The notes under the pieces: generated by a model
Databases searched by the model: none
What the model saw: the letters and a program-made list of their open reading frames with translations, nothing else
Told to the model about the DNA's origin: nothing
Part shown: piece by piece, positions 44,928-57,371 of the stretch
Layout: every line of letters starts with the position of its first letter
How positions within the stretch are numbered: position 1 is the first letter of the stretch
Made by a program: the position numbers and the translations under genes
Source: Guadua angustifolia
Taxonomy: Eukaryota; Streptophyta; Magnoliopsida; Poales; Poaceae
Assembly (NCBI GenBank): GCA_036346375.1
Contig: CM070510.1
Span: 66,002,376 to 66,066,375 of the forward strand
Reading direction: 5' to 3'
DNA: 64,000 nt

Positions 44928-45366
44928 CTAGTGCTGGTTGCTGGACATAGCGTTTGCTACCACACCTGCCCTCCACCTCCCAGCTCTCTGCATGGGGTCC
45001 GTCATGTCTTCGCTCTTTGTTCTGATGGTCACCCGGTTGATCTTTTGGCTGAAGGCACTTTTTTCAGGCTCGATGCTGAAGTCCTTAGGCATGTTGCAGA
45101 CCACCACTTCATTAAGCTCTTTCATCAGACCTTCCGGCCCTTCTTCCCCTTCAAGCTTGATCTTCATGTTGTGGCAACCTGATAGAGCGATTCTTCTGAT
45201 CTTTGGAATAGACTTTGGCCTTATTTTCCACTCTGATAATCCTGTTAGGTTTGCCATCACAAGGTTTGTGACACTGTTGAATCCACTATCAGAGAACAGG
45301 AGTTTGTCCCCACGGTAGGATTGATCGGACAACACTAGCTCCATGAGACTCGGCAACTCGCGCTAT
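44928..45366 (-). pseudogene. Detached C-terminal LRR segment of NLR gene
   Basis: A different minus frame continues the LRR exactly where the main frame drifts: after DKIA the expected ELPSLMELVL appears in this frame, then NSVTNLVMANLTGLSEWKI, and it ends at 44928. The shift lies in the GCGC at about 45358-45363, as if GC were gained or one base lost. About 140 residues are lost from the product. It could also be a sequencing error. Confidence 0.75.
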
Positions 45367-47831
45367 CTTATCCATGAATCTTTGATCCACCATTGATAGC
45401 TTGAGCACGAGCCTGGTCAGGTTGGGCAGCGTGTACCGCTCCTCCACCAAGGCACGAGACTGGTCAGGCGTCTCAATCCTCCCGAACAGCTCCAGGATCT
45501 GCAAGCGACGAAGGGAAAATTTCGTGAATAATTCGGATGGTATAACGTCCCCTCGAAGGTGCAGGTATAGGAGTGACTCTAGCTTGTTGAAGGCATCTGC
45601 AAGTCCTTTCCAGTGCTGCTTAGTCAGATCTGAGATTTCCAAGTAACGAAGATAAACCATGTTGTGCAGAGGGCTGATGTCGTGACCCCAGGGGTCATAG
45701 CAAACTAAGCCCGTGAGTGTTTGCATGTTGCTCAATACCCCGGTTGACATTGGCAACCTTAGCTTGTTTGCTACAACATGTCGTAGCGTTGGAATCTCCC
45801 AGAATGCACGCACCACCTCCTGCACCTCAGTTCTCTTTATGTCAAGCGTCTGGAGGTTGATCAGACGTGCAATTGACGATGGGAGCTCAGCAAGGGAGCG
45901 ACTCCGGAGACCTAGGTATCTCAGATGGACCATGTCTCCAATCTCATTAGGCACCTTTCTCATCCGTAGCCCCCGAAGATCAATAACACGGAGGAACTTG
46001 AGAGCATGATACCGCAAGTCATTACTGTTGGCGGCTTGGTTCTTGCGCGCTATTCTCGAGTGTGGCGCATGTGATATTCTCTCCTCGGCAAAATCACACA
46101 GGATGGACCGCATCTTAGGGAACTGAGTGTCCAAGGGTATGTATGACTGCACGTAGTTCTGCAGGTATAGGCGACGCACGGAAGCAGGTGCAAGGAGATC
46201 AGCATTGTCATGAACATCGAGGAACCTAGCCTCGTGCGCTTCTGACTGTGCAAAAGCATGAAGACGATCATGGATAGCAACGAGCCAGACGCCTCCGTTT
46301 AGGTCCTTCTTCACCAGATGGATCATTCCCCTCAAGATAAGCTCCTTGAGGTAATCCTGCCCGATATCCTCCATGGTCTTCCCCTTCTTCGGCTTCAAGA
46401 ATCCCTCGGCGGCCCATAGCCGCACCAAGCGTGCTGCATTGAAGATTAGATTCTCAGGCATCCCTGCAAAATACAGGAAACAAGACTTGAGCCGGCTTGG
46501 GAGATCATCGAAACATAGAGCCATAATCCTTTTTACTGGCGTGTGCTCTTGGCTTGACTTGAGTTGCTTCAACACCTTGTCCCACACTTCTGTATTTTTT
46601 GTCCGAAGGAGCCCAGCTAGCAGCACAATTGCCAAGGGAAGTCCTTCTGTTAACTCGAACATGTCCTCGCATGCTATGTCAATTTGTTGCTCACACTGTG
46701 AGGTTTTGCTACCCAAGACCTTGTCACGGATACCTCTCAAAAAAAACGAAAAGACCGTGCCATCGAACTGGTTATTGACCCCAAAAACTTTGCGATGGAA
46801 CAGTTCTATGCTGTCTTTTCGATCGAGCTTGTGTATCTTGAACGGTTCAACTTTTGGGTCTGCATATGCAGCTTCTTTGTCCTCCAGGCGAGTGATGATC
46901 ATAACTCTGCTCCCTCTGCCATTGTCTGGTAGGCCGTGGAGTATGGAGTTCCAGTTGGTAAAGTTGGCCAGTCCATCAATCATCACCAGATAGCATTTAT
47001 CCTTTAGATACTCTGAGAGAGCCTCATCGATTTGTACGGTCGAAGAATTTCCATGATCAGTGTCAGGGCATAAACTATTGTAGATGGAGTGTAAGATGTC
47101 ATCATCTCTGGTTTGCGGTGGGACATTTATCCAAGCACGGACATCAAAGTGTTCCCTGACGACAGGACTATCGTAGACCTTCCATGCATGTGTGGATTTA
47201 CCGATGCCGCTCTCCCCAACAATCGAGATGACACGTCGCTCAGGCGCATCATCTTCCAGAAGTAGTTGCTTAAGATCTTCGCGTTCGTTTTTAAAGCCAA
47301 CCACTTCGGTCTCTTCATCCCTGCATCAAATTGATCCAAATTAAGCATACTAGCCATAAATATTGAGCAATTAACTTTGGCAACGTATCCTGTGCACACA
47401 GACCTTCCCGTGTACACCAATTAACAAAAGTCACGAAAAATTCTGAAAAAAATTGTAGATGTACTTTATAGATTACTCTACTTATGTGTAAAATTGTAGG
47501 TTCAAATTCATTATATATCAAGAGTTACAAAAAAAAAAAGAATCAGAATTTTCACTTTTTTGTAACTCTCGATATATAATGAATTTGATCTTGAAACTTC
47601 ATACATAGGTAGAGCAACCTATGAAGTACATCTACAATTTTTTTCAGAATTTTTTTGTAACTTTTGTTAGTTGGTGTGCATGACGTGTACACGAAAAGTC
47701 TGTGTGCACAGGATATGTTGCCATTAACATATATAATTAGTATATGAGTGTACCCAAAGTGATAAAGGAATATTTCAAGTTCGTTTAGGTGGTATTTCAG
47801 AGGTGGGAGTAACTACTCCTGTGAGTAAAAG

Positions 47832-47915
<84 letters not shown>

Positions 47916-50900
47916 TTCACTGCTAAAATACTAACATCCATCGTGGACCATCCGATCTATCATGTGCAGCTCAAATTGAGAGTGGTGGAACCCTTTATCA
48001 CTTAAATGGTTTTGCGAAAAACCCTCTCTATTTCTCTCCTCATTCCATGAGAGACTTCTACCACTCTCAATTTAAGCCGCATATGATAGATCGGATGACC
48101 CACGATGGATGTTTGCATTTTAGCACTGAATAACCATTTGCACTAGATACGTCCTCTCTCTATGTGTGTGTGTGTGTACATACATTCCAAGGAGTAGTTA
48201 CTCTTTATGCTGTATCTCATAACGTAGGGAGTATCTCGTACAACAGAAGGTATATACGTGTAGTATATGAGTATATAAGAATGATTAGGTGGTATTTATA
48301 TTTTTTCAGATATGGTATGTATATTTTATTTTTTAGACATACTCCTTTATATGTCCATATATAAAGGTATTTGTAAAATACGCTAAAAACTATGTACTCT
48401 CTTGCAATTTTTTTGATGTAGTTTATATTGGAATATCTTATAATTAGTATATGAGTGTACCTATAGTAATAAAAGAGTATTTCAAGTTTGTTTAGGTGGT
48501 ATTTTATAGGTGAGAACATGGTTCACAAAATTAACGATTTTCGATCGAAAATTGTGATTTTCACATGTATCGAGGTGGCTCGCAAAAAACTGTTCGTTAA
48601 ACCGGTCAAGTTCAAATTCAAATTTAAATTTTTTAAATTTTTTTGAAAAATCTATCAAAAATTGCTAATTTTTTTTGTGTGAGGTCCTGAGGCAATTCTA
48701 ATGATGCTGTAAAATTTTTAGATCATTATCATACCTATGTATTTTTTAAAAATTTTGATAGTGCTATAGTCTTTCTATATGCTCTTTTGTTTTTGATTTT
48801 CTAGTGGCATTAAATGAAGTCTAATATTTATAAATTTTTTTGTATGAGGTCCTCAGGAAATGATAATGATTACGTAAAATGTTCAGGTGATGATAAGACT
48901 TATGTATTTTTTAAAATTCTAACAATGCTATTGTACGTTTTTGTCTATGCTCTTCTGATTTTGATTTTCTAGAGGGACTAAATGAAGTCTAATATTTCTA
49001 AATATTTTAATACATAATCCTTGAGAAATATTTATGATTTAATTAAAAATTGAGACCATGATCGAGCTTGTAATTTTTTAAAAAATTTAGAGTTTTTATA
49101 TTTCTTTTCATTAATTTTTGTTTTGATTTTCCAAAAGCTCTAAATGAATTAAAAATTTATTGAAATTTCTCTTAGGTATTTAAAAGATTAATTGGGATTT
49201 ATTCAGATTTTTGAATTTTTAAAATTTTCTTATTTTTTTCAATTTTTCTTGAGTGTGCTGAAAATAGAAAAAATCTAACAAAATCTAAAAAATAACTCAT
49301 AAATAAAGAGAGCATCTAATGATTAATTTCCACCTACTACTGCCATGTTAGGTAGAAATATTCATCTGGTAATTAATTGCAAGATTATACTCAGAACTAG
49401 CGGTAAACATGTCCGTTTTATATATTTTACCAAGACTTGAATGCTTCTTAACTGTGTGGAAAGTGCAACGGCCCAAAATTAATATAAAAAATCCCCAGTA
49501 CTGAATGTACGTATTTATTAGCTCCATTAATTACCTTTTACTCATTGTTTTTGACATCAACACAATCTCAAATAAAATCATTTGATGTTATCTTTTTCTC
49601 GTCGTATGTTTTAAAATTATAAATATAGTGATACAAAAATGCTTGTGATGTCAATCCTACTAGTATAATTTTCATGTGAAAAAACTAAAAAATTTACGTG
49701 TATATATATTCGTGATATAAGTTATAAAATGCTAACGAATATAGTGCAAGTATTCTAAAATGAAAGATAAAAAAGAATAGAGTGAGAATACAAATTACTT
49801 GGATGAAATTAAATTCATTGCTCTAACTAATATGAACAAAGTGAGTGATGGCATTGACAAAGATTTTACACACATCTCTCTCTCACACACACATTTTAAG
49901 GCCCTCCTATAAGCATCCACGTTAATCCTAACAGGGAAAAGACTAGGAATTCTCAAAATTGTTAGAACATCCCAACGTTAATTAGACAAAGAAAATATCC
50001 AATCTGTCTGAGTGCTAGCTAGATCTAATTAATTAACCGCGATGATGGCTCCAATTTATTGGATGTCTGACACTATGCTTTAATATTGTAATTCGTAACA
50101 AATGTGGACTCTTCATGTTTATTTGCATGTAGTCTAACAAATGGAAAGGGATAAAAAAAAACCTAGCCATGCATGCATATAGCAATATTTTAGCCTTCTT
50201 ATCTTTACAGTTTCTATTCGCACGCATAAATATTTATGTGTAACTCTATTAAAATTTATATTCTAATAATCTATTCGCACGCATAAACATTTATGTGTAA
50301 CTCTATTAAAATTTATATTCTAATAACCGATGTCCCTTGTTTAATACTAGGAGTATTAATTATACCAAATTAATCGAAGAAGAATAAATAATTCTAGAAA
50401 TTCATATGTAATCTAAGAAATCGTAAGATGATATGATATGTCATCTACCTATATCTCTAAATATACGTGTAGTATAGGAATATATGGATATATAGCAACA
50501 ACTATACGTGTAAAATAGGAAGAATCCTATTCAAGAACTACACCCCAACACCAAAGTTTGTAAATTAATTACTATATAGACGGAGTCAAGTTTTCATCCA
50601 CAACTAGAAAACAAAATACAAAACAATCGATCGAGATGTGTTAGCTGAGACGAAAGGACCACAATGCAAGTTGGACTTGGATCGGACATATAAACGCTAC
50701 TAACAAACCTTCGGTCTTCTGAGCAACTAATTAATCGGTCAAGTATATTTAAATAATTTATAACATTGTAGCTTTGGCCTATAATATAAACAATACATAA
50801 ATTTATCGTACAATTAATTTGATCTATAAATACGAAACTACCTGTTCCAAAATAAATATATGTATGGATATATGTAAATTGAGAACTAAAAAGCCTAAAA

Positions 50901-52777
50901 GGGTGGGGTACTATTTTCGTGATTACTTGAATCTATTATTTTTGTGATTACTTGAATCTATTTAATTCAGAATTAAAATTTTAAACAAAATTTGTATGCA
51001 TATAAATTGAAAAATTATTCTAAGTACTTGAATCTATATAATCCAGAATTATAAATTAGGGTTCCACGTACCAACCGACTAGAACGTAATATAAGGTCGT
51101 GTTTTTGCCTCTTACCTTTCTTCAAAATATAAAGGCCCCCATAAATCAAGAGAGCATCTAATGATTAATTTCCACCCACTATATACCCCTATATTATGTA
51201 GTCATATGCACCTGGTAATTAATTGCATGATTATATAAATAGCGGTAAACATGTCGGTTTTTCATACAAGACTTGAACTCTTCTTAATCTGTGTGGGAAG
51301 TGCAACGGCCCGATATTAATATATACAAAATCCCCAGTACTGAACATATTCATTAGCTCCATTATCTTTAACTCATTGTTTTGGACATCAACACAATCTC
51401 AAATAAACTTATTTGATGTTACTTTTTTCTAGTCATATGTCATAAAATTTAGAAATATAGTGATGCAAAAACGCTTTTGATCTCAATTCTACTAGTATAA
51501 TTTTCATGTGACAAATCTAAACAAATTTATGTGTATATATATTTGTGTTACTCCCTTCGATTGCAAATAGTTGTCGTTTTGGATATCAACATGGTCTTCA
51601 AAATATTGCTTTGACCACTAATTTTTATTTAATATATTTATAAAACCAAATAAAATTATAATATTATAAAAGTACTTTTCAAGATAAATCTACATGTATG
51701 ATTTTCATGTATCTAATTTAAATATTTAAAAAGATATCGACAATCAAGATTTCAAAAGTTCGACTGTACCTATATCCAAAACGACAGCTATTTGTGATCG
51801 GAGGGAGTACAAGTTATAAAATGCTAACATATATACTGCATGTATTCTAAAATGACAAATAAAAAAGAATGGAGTGAGAATACGAATTGGATGAAATTAA
51901 ATTTAGTGGTCTAACTAATATGAACAAAGTGAGTGATGGCATGGACAAGGATTAATATACACACATTAAACAAGATTTATTGGAATATGTGGTTATATTT
52001 TGTCTAGAAAATTTTCACGGCATTACTTATAATAAAAAGGAATTACCTCTCGCTAAATTAATCGTCAACAACGGCCGGAGTAGTTTCTTGAGAGGAAATG
52101 GGTGTGAAAATATATATAGTACATCTAAACAAAATCCTTCCTAGTGACTACGTACGTTCAGTTGAACAATTAATTAAAAGGATATGAGTAATTGGTTGTT
52201 CTATCAAACCGGCTCCATATATTAATAATTAATTAGAGGAGAGATCGATAGTGATCATCAAGGCGAGACATGGATATGATACGCACGCGTAAAATGCAGC
52301 GACGGTGGAGATGGAGGAGTTGGGCGGCGCCGACGAGGAAGCATTATTTGAGCTCAGCTGGTTGATCTTATACTTGTCGACGTTGTCGGAGATCTCCTTG
52401 AGCCTGTTCTTGATGTTGTCTATCCGGCCCTTGAGATCGTGGCGGACGGAGACCTGCGTGGTGCAGGAGGTGGCGAGCTTGAGGCACCTCCTCCACGCGG
52501 GGAGGCCGAGCTTGTCGAGATCGATCCTTCGCAGGAACTCGTCGAGCACGTCCTCCACCTCGTACGCGACGTCGCGCGTCTGCCGCACCCACAGCCCCAC
52601 GTAATCGTCGGCGCCCTTGCGCCGCTCCTTGTCGGCGTGCTGGATGAAGGTCTGCAGCCACTCCAGCTTGTCCCGGAGCAGACGGATGTCGTCATCCACC
52701 CCGCGCAGCAGCGCCGCCTCCTTCACCGCCAGCTCCCCGAGCCGGTTCAGCACGAACGTGATCGAAGCATCCGCCAT
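45289..52777 (-). CDS. CC-NB-ARC-LRR (CNL/NLR) disease-resistance-type gene
   Basis: Exon 1 is 52287-52777 and exon 2 is 45289-47320 (donor GTGCGT, acceptor TTTGATGCAG, phase 2), giving 840 residues. Start: the first true ATG is MADAS at 52777. Residues 1-160 are an Rx-type coiled coil with EDVLDEF. NB-ARC follows: P-loop GESGIGKST (about 199-207), kinase-2 LVMIDGL (about 275), RNBS-B GSRVMIITR, GLPLAI, RNBS-D CFLYFAGMPE, and IHD in the MHD position. LRRs begin near residue 600 (LRVIDLRGLRMRKVPNEIG). Such proteins are intracellular sensors that bind ADP at rest and ATP when active. The second kinase-2 Asp is Gly and the P-loop is non-canonical. A frameshift near 45360 shortens the LRR. The 4966 bp intron is full of repeats. 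It may be a pseudogene or helper-dependent. Confidence 0.88.
47379..47722. mobile_element. Foldback MITE (Mutator-like) in NLR intron
   Basis: A 344 bp element that is nearly one long inverted repeat. Left arm GGCAACGTATCCTGTGCACA is matched by right arm TGTGCACAGGATATGTTGCC. Pairing continues through the arms (TTGTAGATGTACTT, AATTCATTATATATC, GAGTTACAAAAAA) to a centre near 47545. Flanking 9-mers ATTAACTTT and ATTAACATA share six bases, compatible with an old 9 bp Mutator-type duplication. Confidence 0.75.
47837..47911. repeat. (AT)n microsatellite, about 75 bp
   Basis: A pure TA run in the NLR intron, directly before the second foldback element. Confidence 0.95.
47914..48132. mobile_element. 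Second foldback element in NLR intron
   Basis: Left arm ATTCACTGCTAAAATAC-AACATCCATCGTGG and right arm CCACGATGGATGTTTGCATTTTAGCACTGAAT pair over about 75 bp, including GATCTATCAT and the stretch AAATTGAGAGTGG against CCACTCTCAATTT. The loop is about 60 bp. The left end abuts the (AT)n run, so the target site may have been TA-rich. No coding sequence. Confidence 0.7.
48530..49260. repeat. AT-rich degenerate tandem repeat, about 170 bp units, in NLR intron
   Basis: Three units start near 48663, 48837 and 49008. Shared phrases are TTTTTTTGT-TGAGGTCCT, AATGAT, ATTTTTTAAAA, TTTTGATTTTCTAG and AAATGAAGTCTAATATTT. The phrase order resembles the array at 3460-4400. Non-coding. Confidence 0.65.
49299..49866. 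repeat. NLR intron direct duplication, copy 1
   Basis: 568 bp matching 51140-51957 in the same orientation (AGAGAGCATCTAATGATTAATT, GCGGTAAACATGTC, AAATCCCCAGTACTGAA, AACAAAGTGAGTGATGGCAT). It lacks the Stowaway insertion found in copy 2 and so shows the empty site. Confidence 0.85.
49867..51139. other. NLR intron sequence, unassigned
   Basis: AT-rich intron sequence with a 57 bp tandem duplication at 50214-50327. No frames or known elements otherwise. Confidence 0.5.
50214..50327. repeat. 57 bp unit repeated twice
   Basis: CTATTCGCACGCATAAA-ATTTATGTG begins at 50214 and again at 50271; the copies are almost identical, so the duplication is recent. Confidence 0.9.
51140..51957. repeat. NLR intron direct duplication, copy 2
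   Basis: The second copy of 49299-49866. Without the 257 bp MITE and its TA duplication it is about 559 bp. Divergence between copies is moderate, so the duplication is older than the MITE insertion. Confidence 0.85.
51551..51807. mobile_element. Stowaway-like MITE (Tc1/mariner)
   Basis: 257 bp starting CTCCCTTCGATTGCAAATA and ending TATTTGTGATCGGAGGGAG, inverted ends, flanked by TA (51549-51550, 51808-51809). The interior carries the usual GTCGTTTTGGATAT...ATATCCAAAACGACA pairing. Copy 1 of the intron duplication lacks it. It has no transposase of its own. Confidence 0.92.
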
Positions 52778-52811
52778 CGATCTCTCGATCAATCTCCTTA
52801 ATTAACTCGCT

Positions 52812-52821
52812 CCTATATATC
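52812..52821 (-). promoter_or_regulatory. Possible TATA box of NLR gene
   Basis: GATATATAGG on the minus strand, only about 35 bases before the ATG, which would give a very short 5' UTR. An upstream promoter is equally possible. Confidence 0.3.
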
Positions 52822-54022
52822 GACCTAGCTGGTGGTGCATGCGTACTACGTGCATGCTAAGTGCAGCACTTAGCTAGCTAGCTACTATAGACAGATGTAC
52901 TATAAGTTTGCTGATTGAGTAATTTCTTCCTGTACTGTCCTTAATTTTCATCCCTGGATGCATGTGCTGTGGATATACATGCATGCTGCCCTTAGTTATA
53001 TATAGAGTGCAATTCACACCTTGACCTAGCTAGCTAGCTAGACGAGTACACTTATTCAAAGAGAGTGGGCCGCGCCGGGCTTGTCAGGACCGATCGAGCT
53101 GTAATTAATATGTATCTGTAAATTAAGCGTTGTGATCCATCGACCGAGCTGGCTCTCTGTCCAGCTTATCCACTCCTGGCTGGAGTGAATATACAATGAC
53201 TGTAAGCGAGCTAGGTCACAATTAATTATAATGGTAGTTATATATAGGGAATGCTTATGCTACTAGTAAGCCAGCACTCCAGCTCATTGCTCACGTACGT
53301 AGTATTTTTATTTTCATTTTGTTTTCACGCAAGACTAGTACTGGCCTCTTTCTGCTGCGGGAATTAAGCAACGAAGGAAGACTAAAAACCGTGTTAGAGG
53401 GGAGCAAGGAAAGGCAACGATAGATAAATGATCGTAAGCAATTGGCTTCTTTTCCATCTCCATCTCTTATTGTTTTCAATTCTAAAAAGCGTATATATAT
53501 CTTAGCTATAGTTCATGTTAATAGTTTGTGTATGTTGACATTTGTATATATCCTACGAAAAGCGAGACAAACATATACACCTAACCAAACCCTACGTGCT
53601 ATGTGATTCACACCATCGTTATGAAGTGTCATGTTAGGCTTCAAAATAATTTATTTAATAAAAACTAGTACTTAACTTTTCTACATGCATACAGCAAACT
53701 TGTCAAATATTTGGATTCTTTTCCTTCCATCATGCAATTGCATCATAAATGTCAACTGCTAGAGCTATGTACATAGCACACACTACAGAGCGTGCATAAC
53801 GCTGTTTTGACTAAAGGACACACCTATTAGACCCGACTTTTTCATAATGACATGACTTATCACTACATTCCTTGGATGCCCTTATTTCCCTGCATGACAT
53901 GATCCGATCCATCATGATTGCACCCCTTTCTACTAACCCACTAGCTAGCTAAGGCACCTTTGTGGGCTTGACCAGCTCATAACATTGCATAGAGGGGTGA
54001 CGTGGCAAATACGTGTCATCCA
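52822..54022. other. Upstream region of NLR gene
   Basis: GCTA-rich runs (52868-52880, 53028-53042) and AT-rich sequence. A 62-codon minus frame (53291-53479) has no motif. No repeat was defined. Confidence 0.4.
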
Positions 54023-54023
54023 C

Positions 54024-54109
54024 ATCAATAGAAATTTAGACACACGTAGGTGCCACGTAAGTCAAAATCAATAGAAATTTAGACACACGTAGGTGCCACG
54101 TAAGTCAAA
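54024..54109. repeat. 43 bp tandem duplication
   Basis: ATCAATAGAAATTTAGACAC... starts at 54024 and 54067, the two copies being essentially identical and each containing GTGCCACGTAAGTC. Confidence 0.9.
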
Positions 54110-54758
54110 ATCATTGGATGAGGGGCTATTTTGCACCAATTTTGAGAGTTCGAAGCTGCAAAGTGAATAATTTTGGAGTTTTGGTTAAAATTCGAACTCA
54201 TCAACATAAGTTGAAGGTTGTAGAATGAATTTTTTTCATCTATATGTGGCGGTTGTTTACATCCACATCGGATGAATCCTATATGAATGGTCCAGATAGC
54301 AAGCCACACTACACCATGACACAATTTCATCAACAGGCTGTCTGTCGGCCATCTCGATCATTAATTGTCAACCATCTCTTGTTAAGTCAAGTAAGCAATA
54401 TTAATTAGCGAGAGATGTCGACTGGCCCTGGACGGTCTGTTATCTCGATGAGTGTTATCTAATTACATTCAGGTCTGACGGCAATTAATTCCTAAATTTT
54501 TATCTGCTTATATTTGTTTGCAATTGCTACTACTAACTATTTCAGATGATCGATGTCGAAGGTCTTTTAGAGATTAGATTGTAGGTCCTTAATAGGATTT
54601 TTTGCCTTTCATGTGTTGTAATTGATAATTGTATACTATCCTGATGTATAATTTCTGTATGGTATTTGTTGAATAAAGAGAATGGTGATTATTTTTATTA
54701 CGTATTTTAATTAAGTGCGTTATTATCTTGTTCGTATGCACTTTACATTTGCTAATCA

Positions 54759-55068
54759 TTTGGGTTGTTTCACGTGTCATCCTTTTAATTCATACAATAT
54801 GACAGACCATAAGTTATAGTTGGTCTTTTGGGTTGTTTCACGTGTCACCCTTTTAAGTCATACAATATGACAAGACTATAGGTCATAGACAACCGGTCTT
54901 GGACTACAACACACAAATCCAGTGACGTCCATGCATGTGCCGTATGCGTAATAATCAACCAACCAAAGTTGGTCTTGGATTTTCACACACAAATTAAATC
55001 CGGTGACGTCCATGCATGTGCTGTATGATCAACCAACCAAAGTAGGTCTTGGATTTTCACACACAAAT
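54759..55068. repeat. Two adjacent short tandem duplications (68 bp and 74-76 bp units)
   Basis: TTTGGGTTGTTTCACGTGTCA starts at 54759 and 54827. Then GGTCTTGGA starts at 54895, 54971 and 55045 with GTGACGTCCATGCATGTG inside. The third copy is cut by the LTR at 55070, so the tandem existed before that insertion. Confidence 0.85.
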
Positions 55069-57080
55069 ATGTAACGACCCTTATTTTTTATAAAATGTGA
55101 AAATAAGAATCTATTGTGCATACAGTAATAGTCCCATGATCAGTGGTTAGTATACATATTTACAATAATTAGAATCACATCCATATATCATATTATTAAT
55201 GCAGAAGCTACTTATACAATGTAATCTTATAATTTAGAGTGTATAGCAGCAAAAGAAGCAAAGTCTTATACTGTGCCCATCCGACCCTCAGTAAACTGAC
55301 AAGACATAATCTCTAAAAAGATTGCTTTATTGAATTTTCCATATCCTGCATTGAAAAGTAACCTTCGGAGCCTCATTAATTTTTCTTTTCCACCTAAAAC
55401 AACATATTAAGCAAGATTAAGTACTTTCGTACTCAGCAAGAATTAAGGTAGTATTTACAAAATCCATAAATGCAAGCCATGTCAAAGGAGGCTATTATAG
55501 TTAATTTGCATAGAACGAAATTTAATTTGTAAATCAAGTTGTCTCAAATGGAATTTTGTAAGGGCAAGTGCGACTGATAAGAAATAAGTAAAGCATAAGT
55601 AATGCTCACAGTCTTTCGCGATCAACGAATCATCCAATTGCTGCTATAACATGACACAACACAATTTTTGCCAACATGTGTCAAATCAAATAAAACCGAG
55701 TATTTTGAAAATAATAAAATATATAACTAGTGTCAGTTCACCAAGTCTCTCATAACCACGGACACTACCAGGGACCCGTGATTACCAAATCCAACCCTCT
55801 CAGGTTTTACCTGCTAGTCCAGAACAGCTAGCACACACAAAGGAAACAAATGATGATAATACGTATATATCACACAAGAATTAACAGCAAGAAAGTAAAA
55901 GAGAGTAAACATCATCATCACATTATTATAAGTATCGAGCCTTACGGCTAAAGTGAGTAAGTAGCAATGAAAAGTAGCAACAAAAGAGCCAATCAAGATG
56001 CCCACAGCAACCGATCGCACGCCCCTAGAAGTCCGAATGATCCTCCTCATCAAAATCTTCACCATAGATGTCGAACGGTAGAATGCGTGCTCTGGATAGC
56101 TATATCTCGATCTCCTCATCTCGCTATATGGAATAAGCACTCAAGAAAAAAGCGGGGTGAGTATGCAACATACTCCGTAAGTCTTGGAAACTTAATGCAA
56201 ATAATTAAATGCAAGGCTTGAACAAAAGGAAGGCATATAGGGTTCAATTTGCATAAAGCAGGAATTTAAAATGAAATACAAATAATAATTTCATAAAGCA
56301 GTATTTAACAAAAAGTAAATAGCATAAATAATTAAATTTGAAGTATAACAATTTTCGAGGTTTCAACTACCTGGTTGGCTCTAACCGCCAAACTAAAATC
56401 CGGGAGTTCCAGCCACTCACGGATTCCCAAACCACATTTTCAATTAAACCAAAATCATCATTTTTCCATTTAAAACCAAAACCATAAAATCTACTATGTG
56501 AAAGCGTTCCACGCCTGCCCTTAACCGTGGGCACGACTACTCAAGTAGTTTTAACTCTGCAGAGATTGTACACTTTACCCACAAGACATGATCAACCCCT
56601 TTTGCCAAGCTATTGACACACTTCCTTTGGTGTGTCGGCAGGGAGATCATGACAAGGCCTTTACAATGCACGACACCGCTACCAACTTCGCCCGCTAAGG
56701 TTTCACCATCCGTTAGGGCTAAACCGCCCAAAGACAGAAGCCCTCTTGCGCTTTGCAAGGGTCCTCCGACACCTCACTCAACCCAATGGCGGTTTATAAC
56801 GACATCGCATAAATTACTTAGCCGTGTCGCACTCCATATAGACTTGTGGTTGTACAGATAGCATGGTCCAAGGTAACACACGACCGGTCCTTAATTGATC
56901 AGCGAACAATCACATTCCAAAATTTTGTGCATCCCGCACCCACCAAGCAACCATCCCCCTGCCTAAATCATTTTTCACTTTTATTTTCCAATTAATAATA
57001 AACGGCAACACCAATTGCCATAATTTCACAATTCAATTTTGAATCGAGTTTGAAAGAATTTCCATAATGGTAAGGTACCG

Positions 57081-57371
57081 AAGTGATTAAGCATGGCTAA
57101 GCAATTTCTACCGTCCCACCAAATTGATTACCATTATTTACAGTAATTAATTTTCCTAGGGTGTCAATGGTTATCAAGATTAATATCAATGTGGCATAAC
57201 AAGATGGAATGTAACTAAACATTTAAAACGGCATTAAAGTATGGTACGCAAAGTAATAAGCATGCAATAATTTAAAACAAAATAATATTTTCATAAACTT
57301 GGGATCAATATGGTCAAGGAAGACTTGCCTTCAGCCTCTCCCGCTGGATCTACCTCGCCGGATGATCTGCT
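57081..57371. repeat. Direct repeat flanking nested insert, left copy
   Basis: 291 bp starting AAGTGATTAAGCATGGCTAA and ending GGATGATCTGCT, matching 61191-61475 with few differences. Confidence 0.9.

Noticed and set aside
52305..52801. Plus-strand ORFs opposite NLR exon 1
   Set aside because: They are GC-rich shadows of the coiled-coil coding exon.
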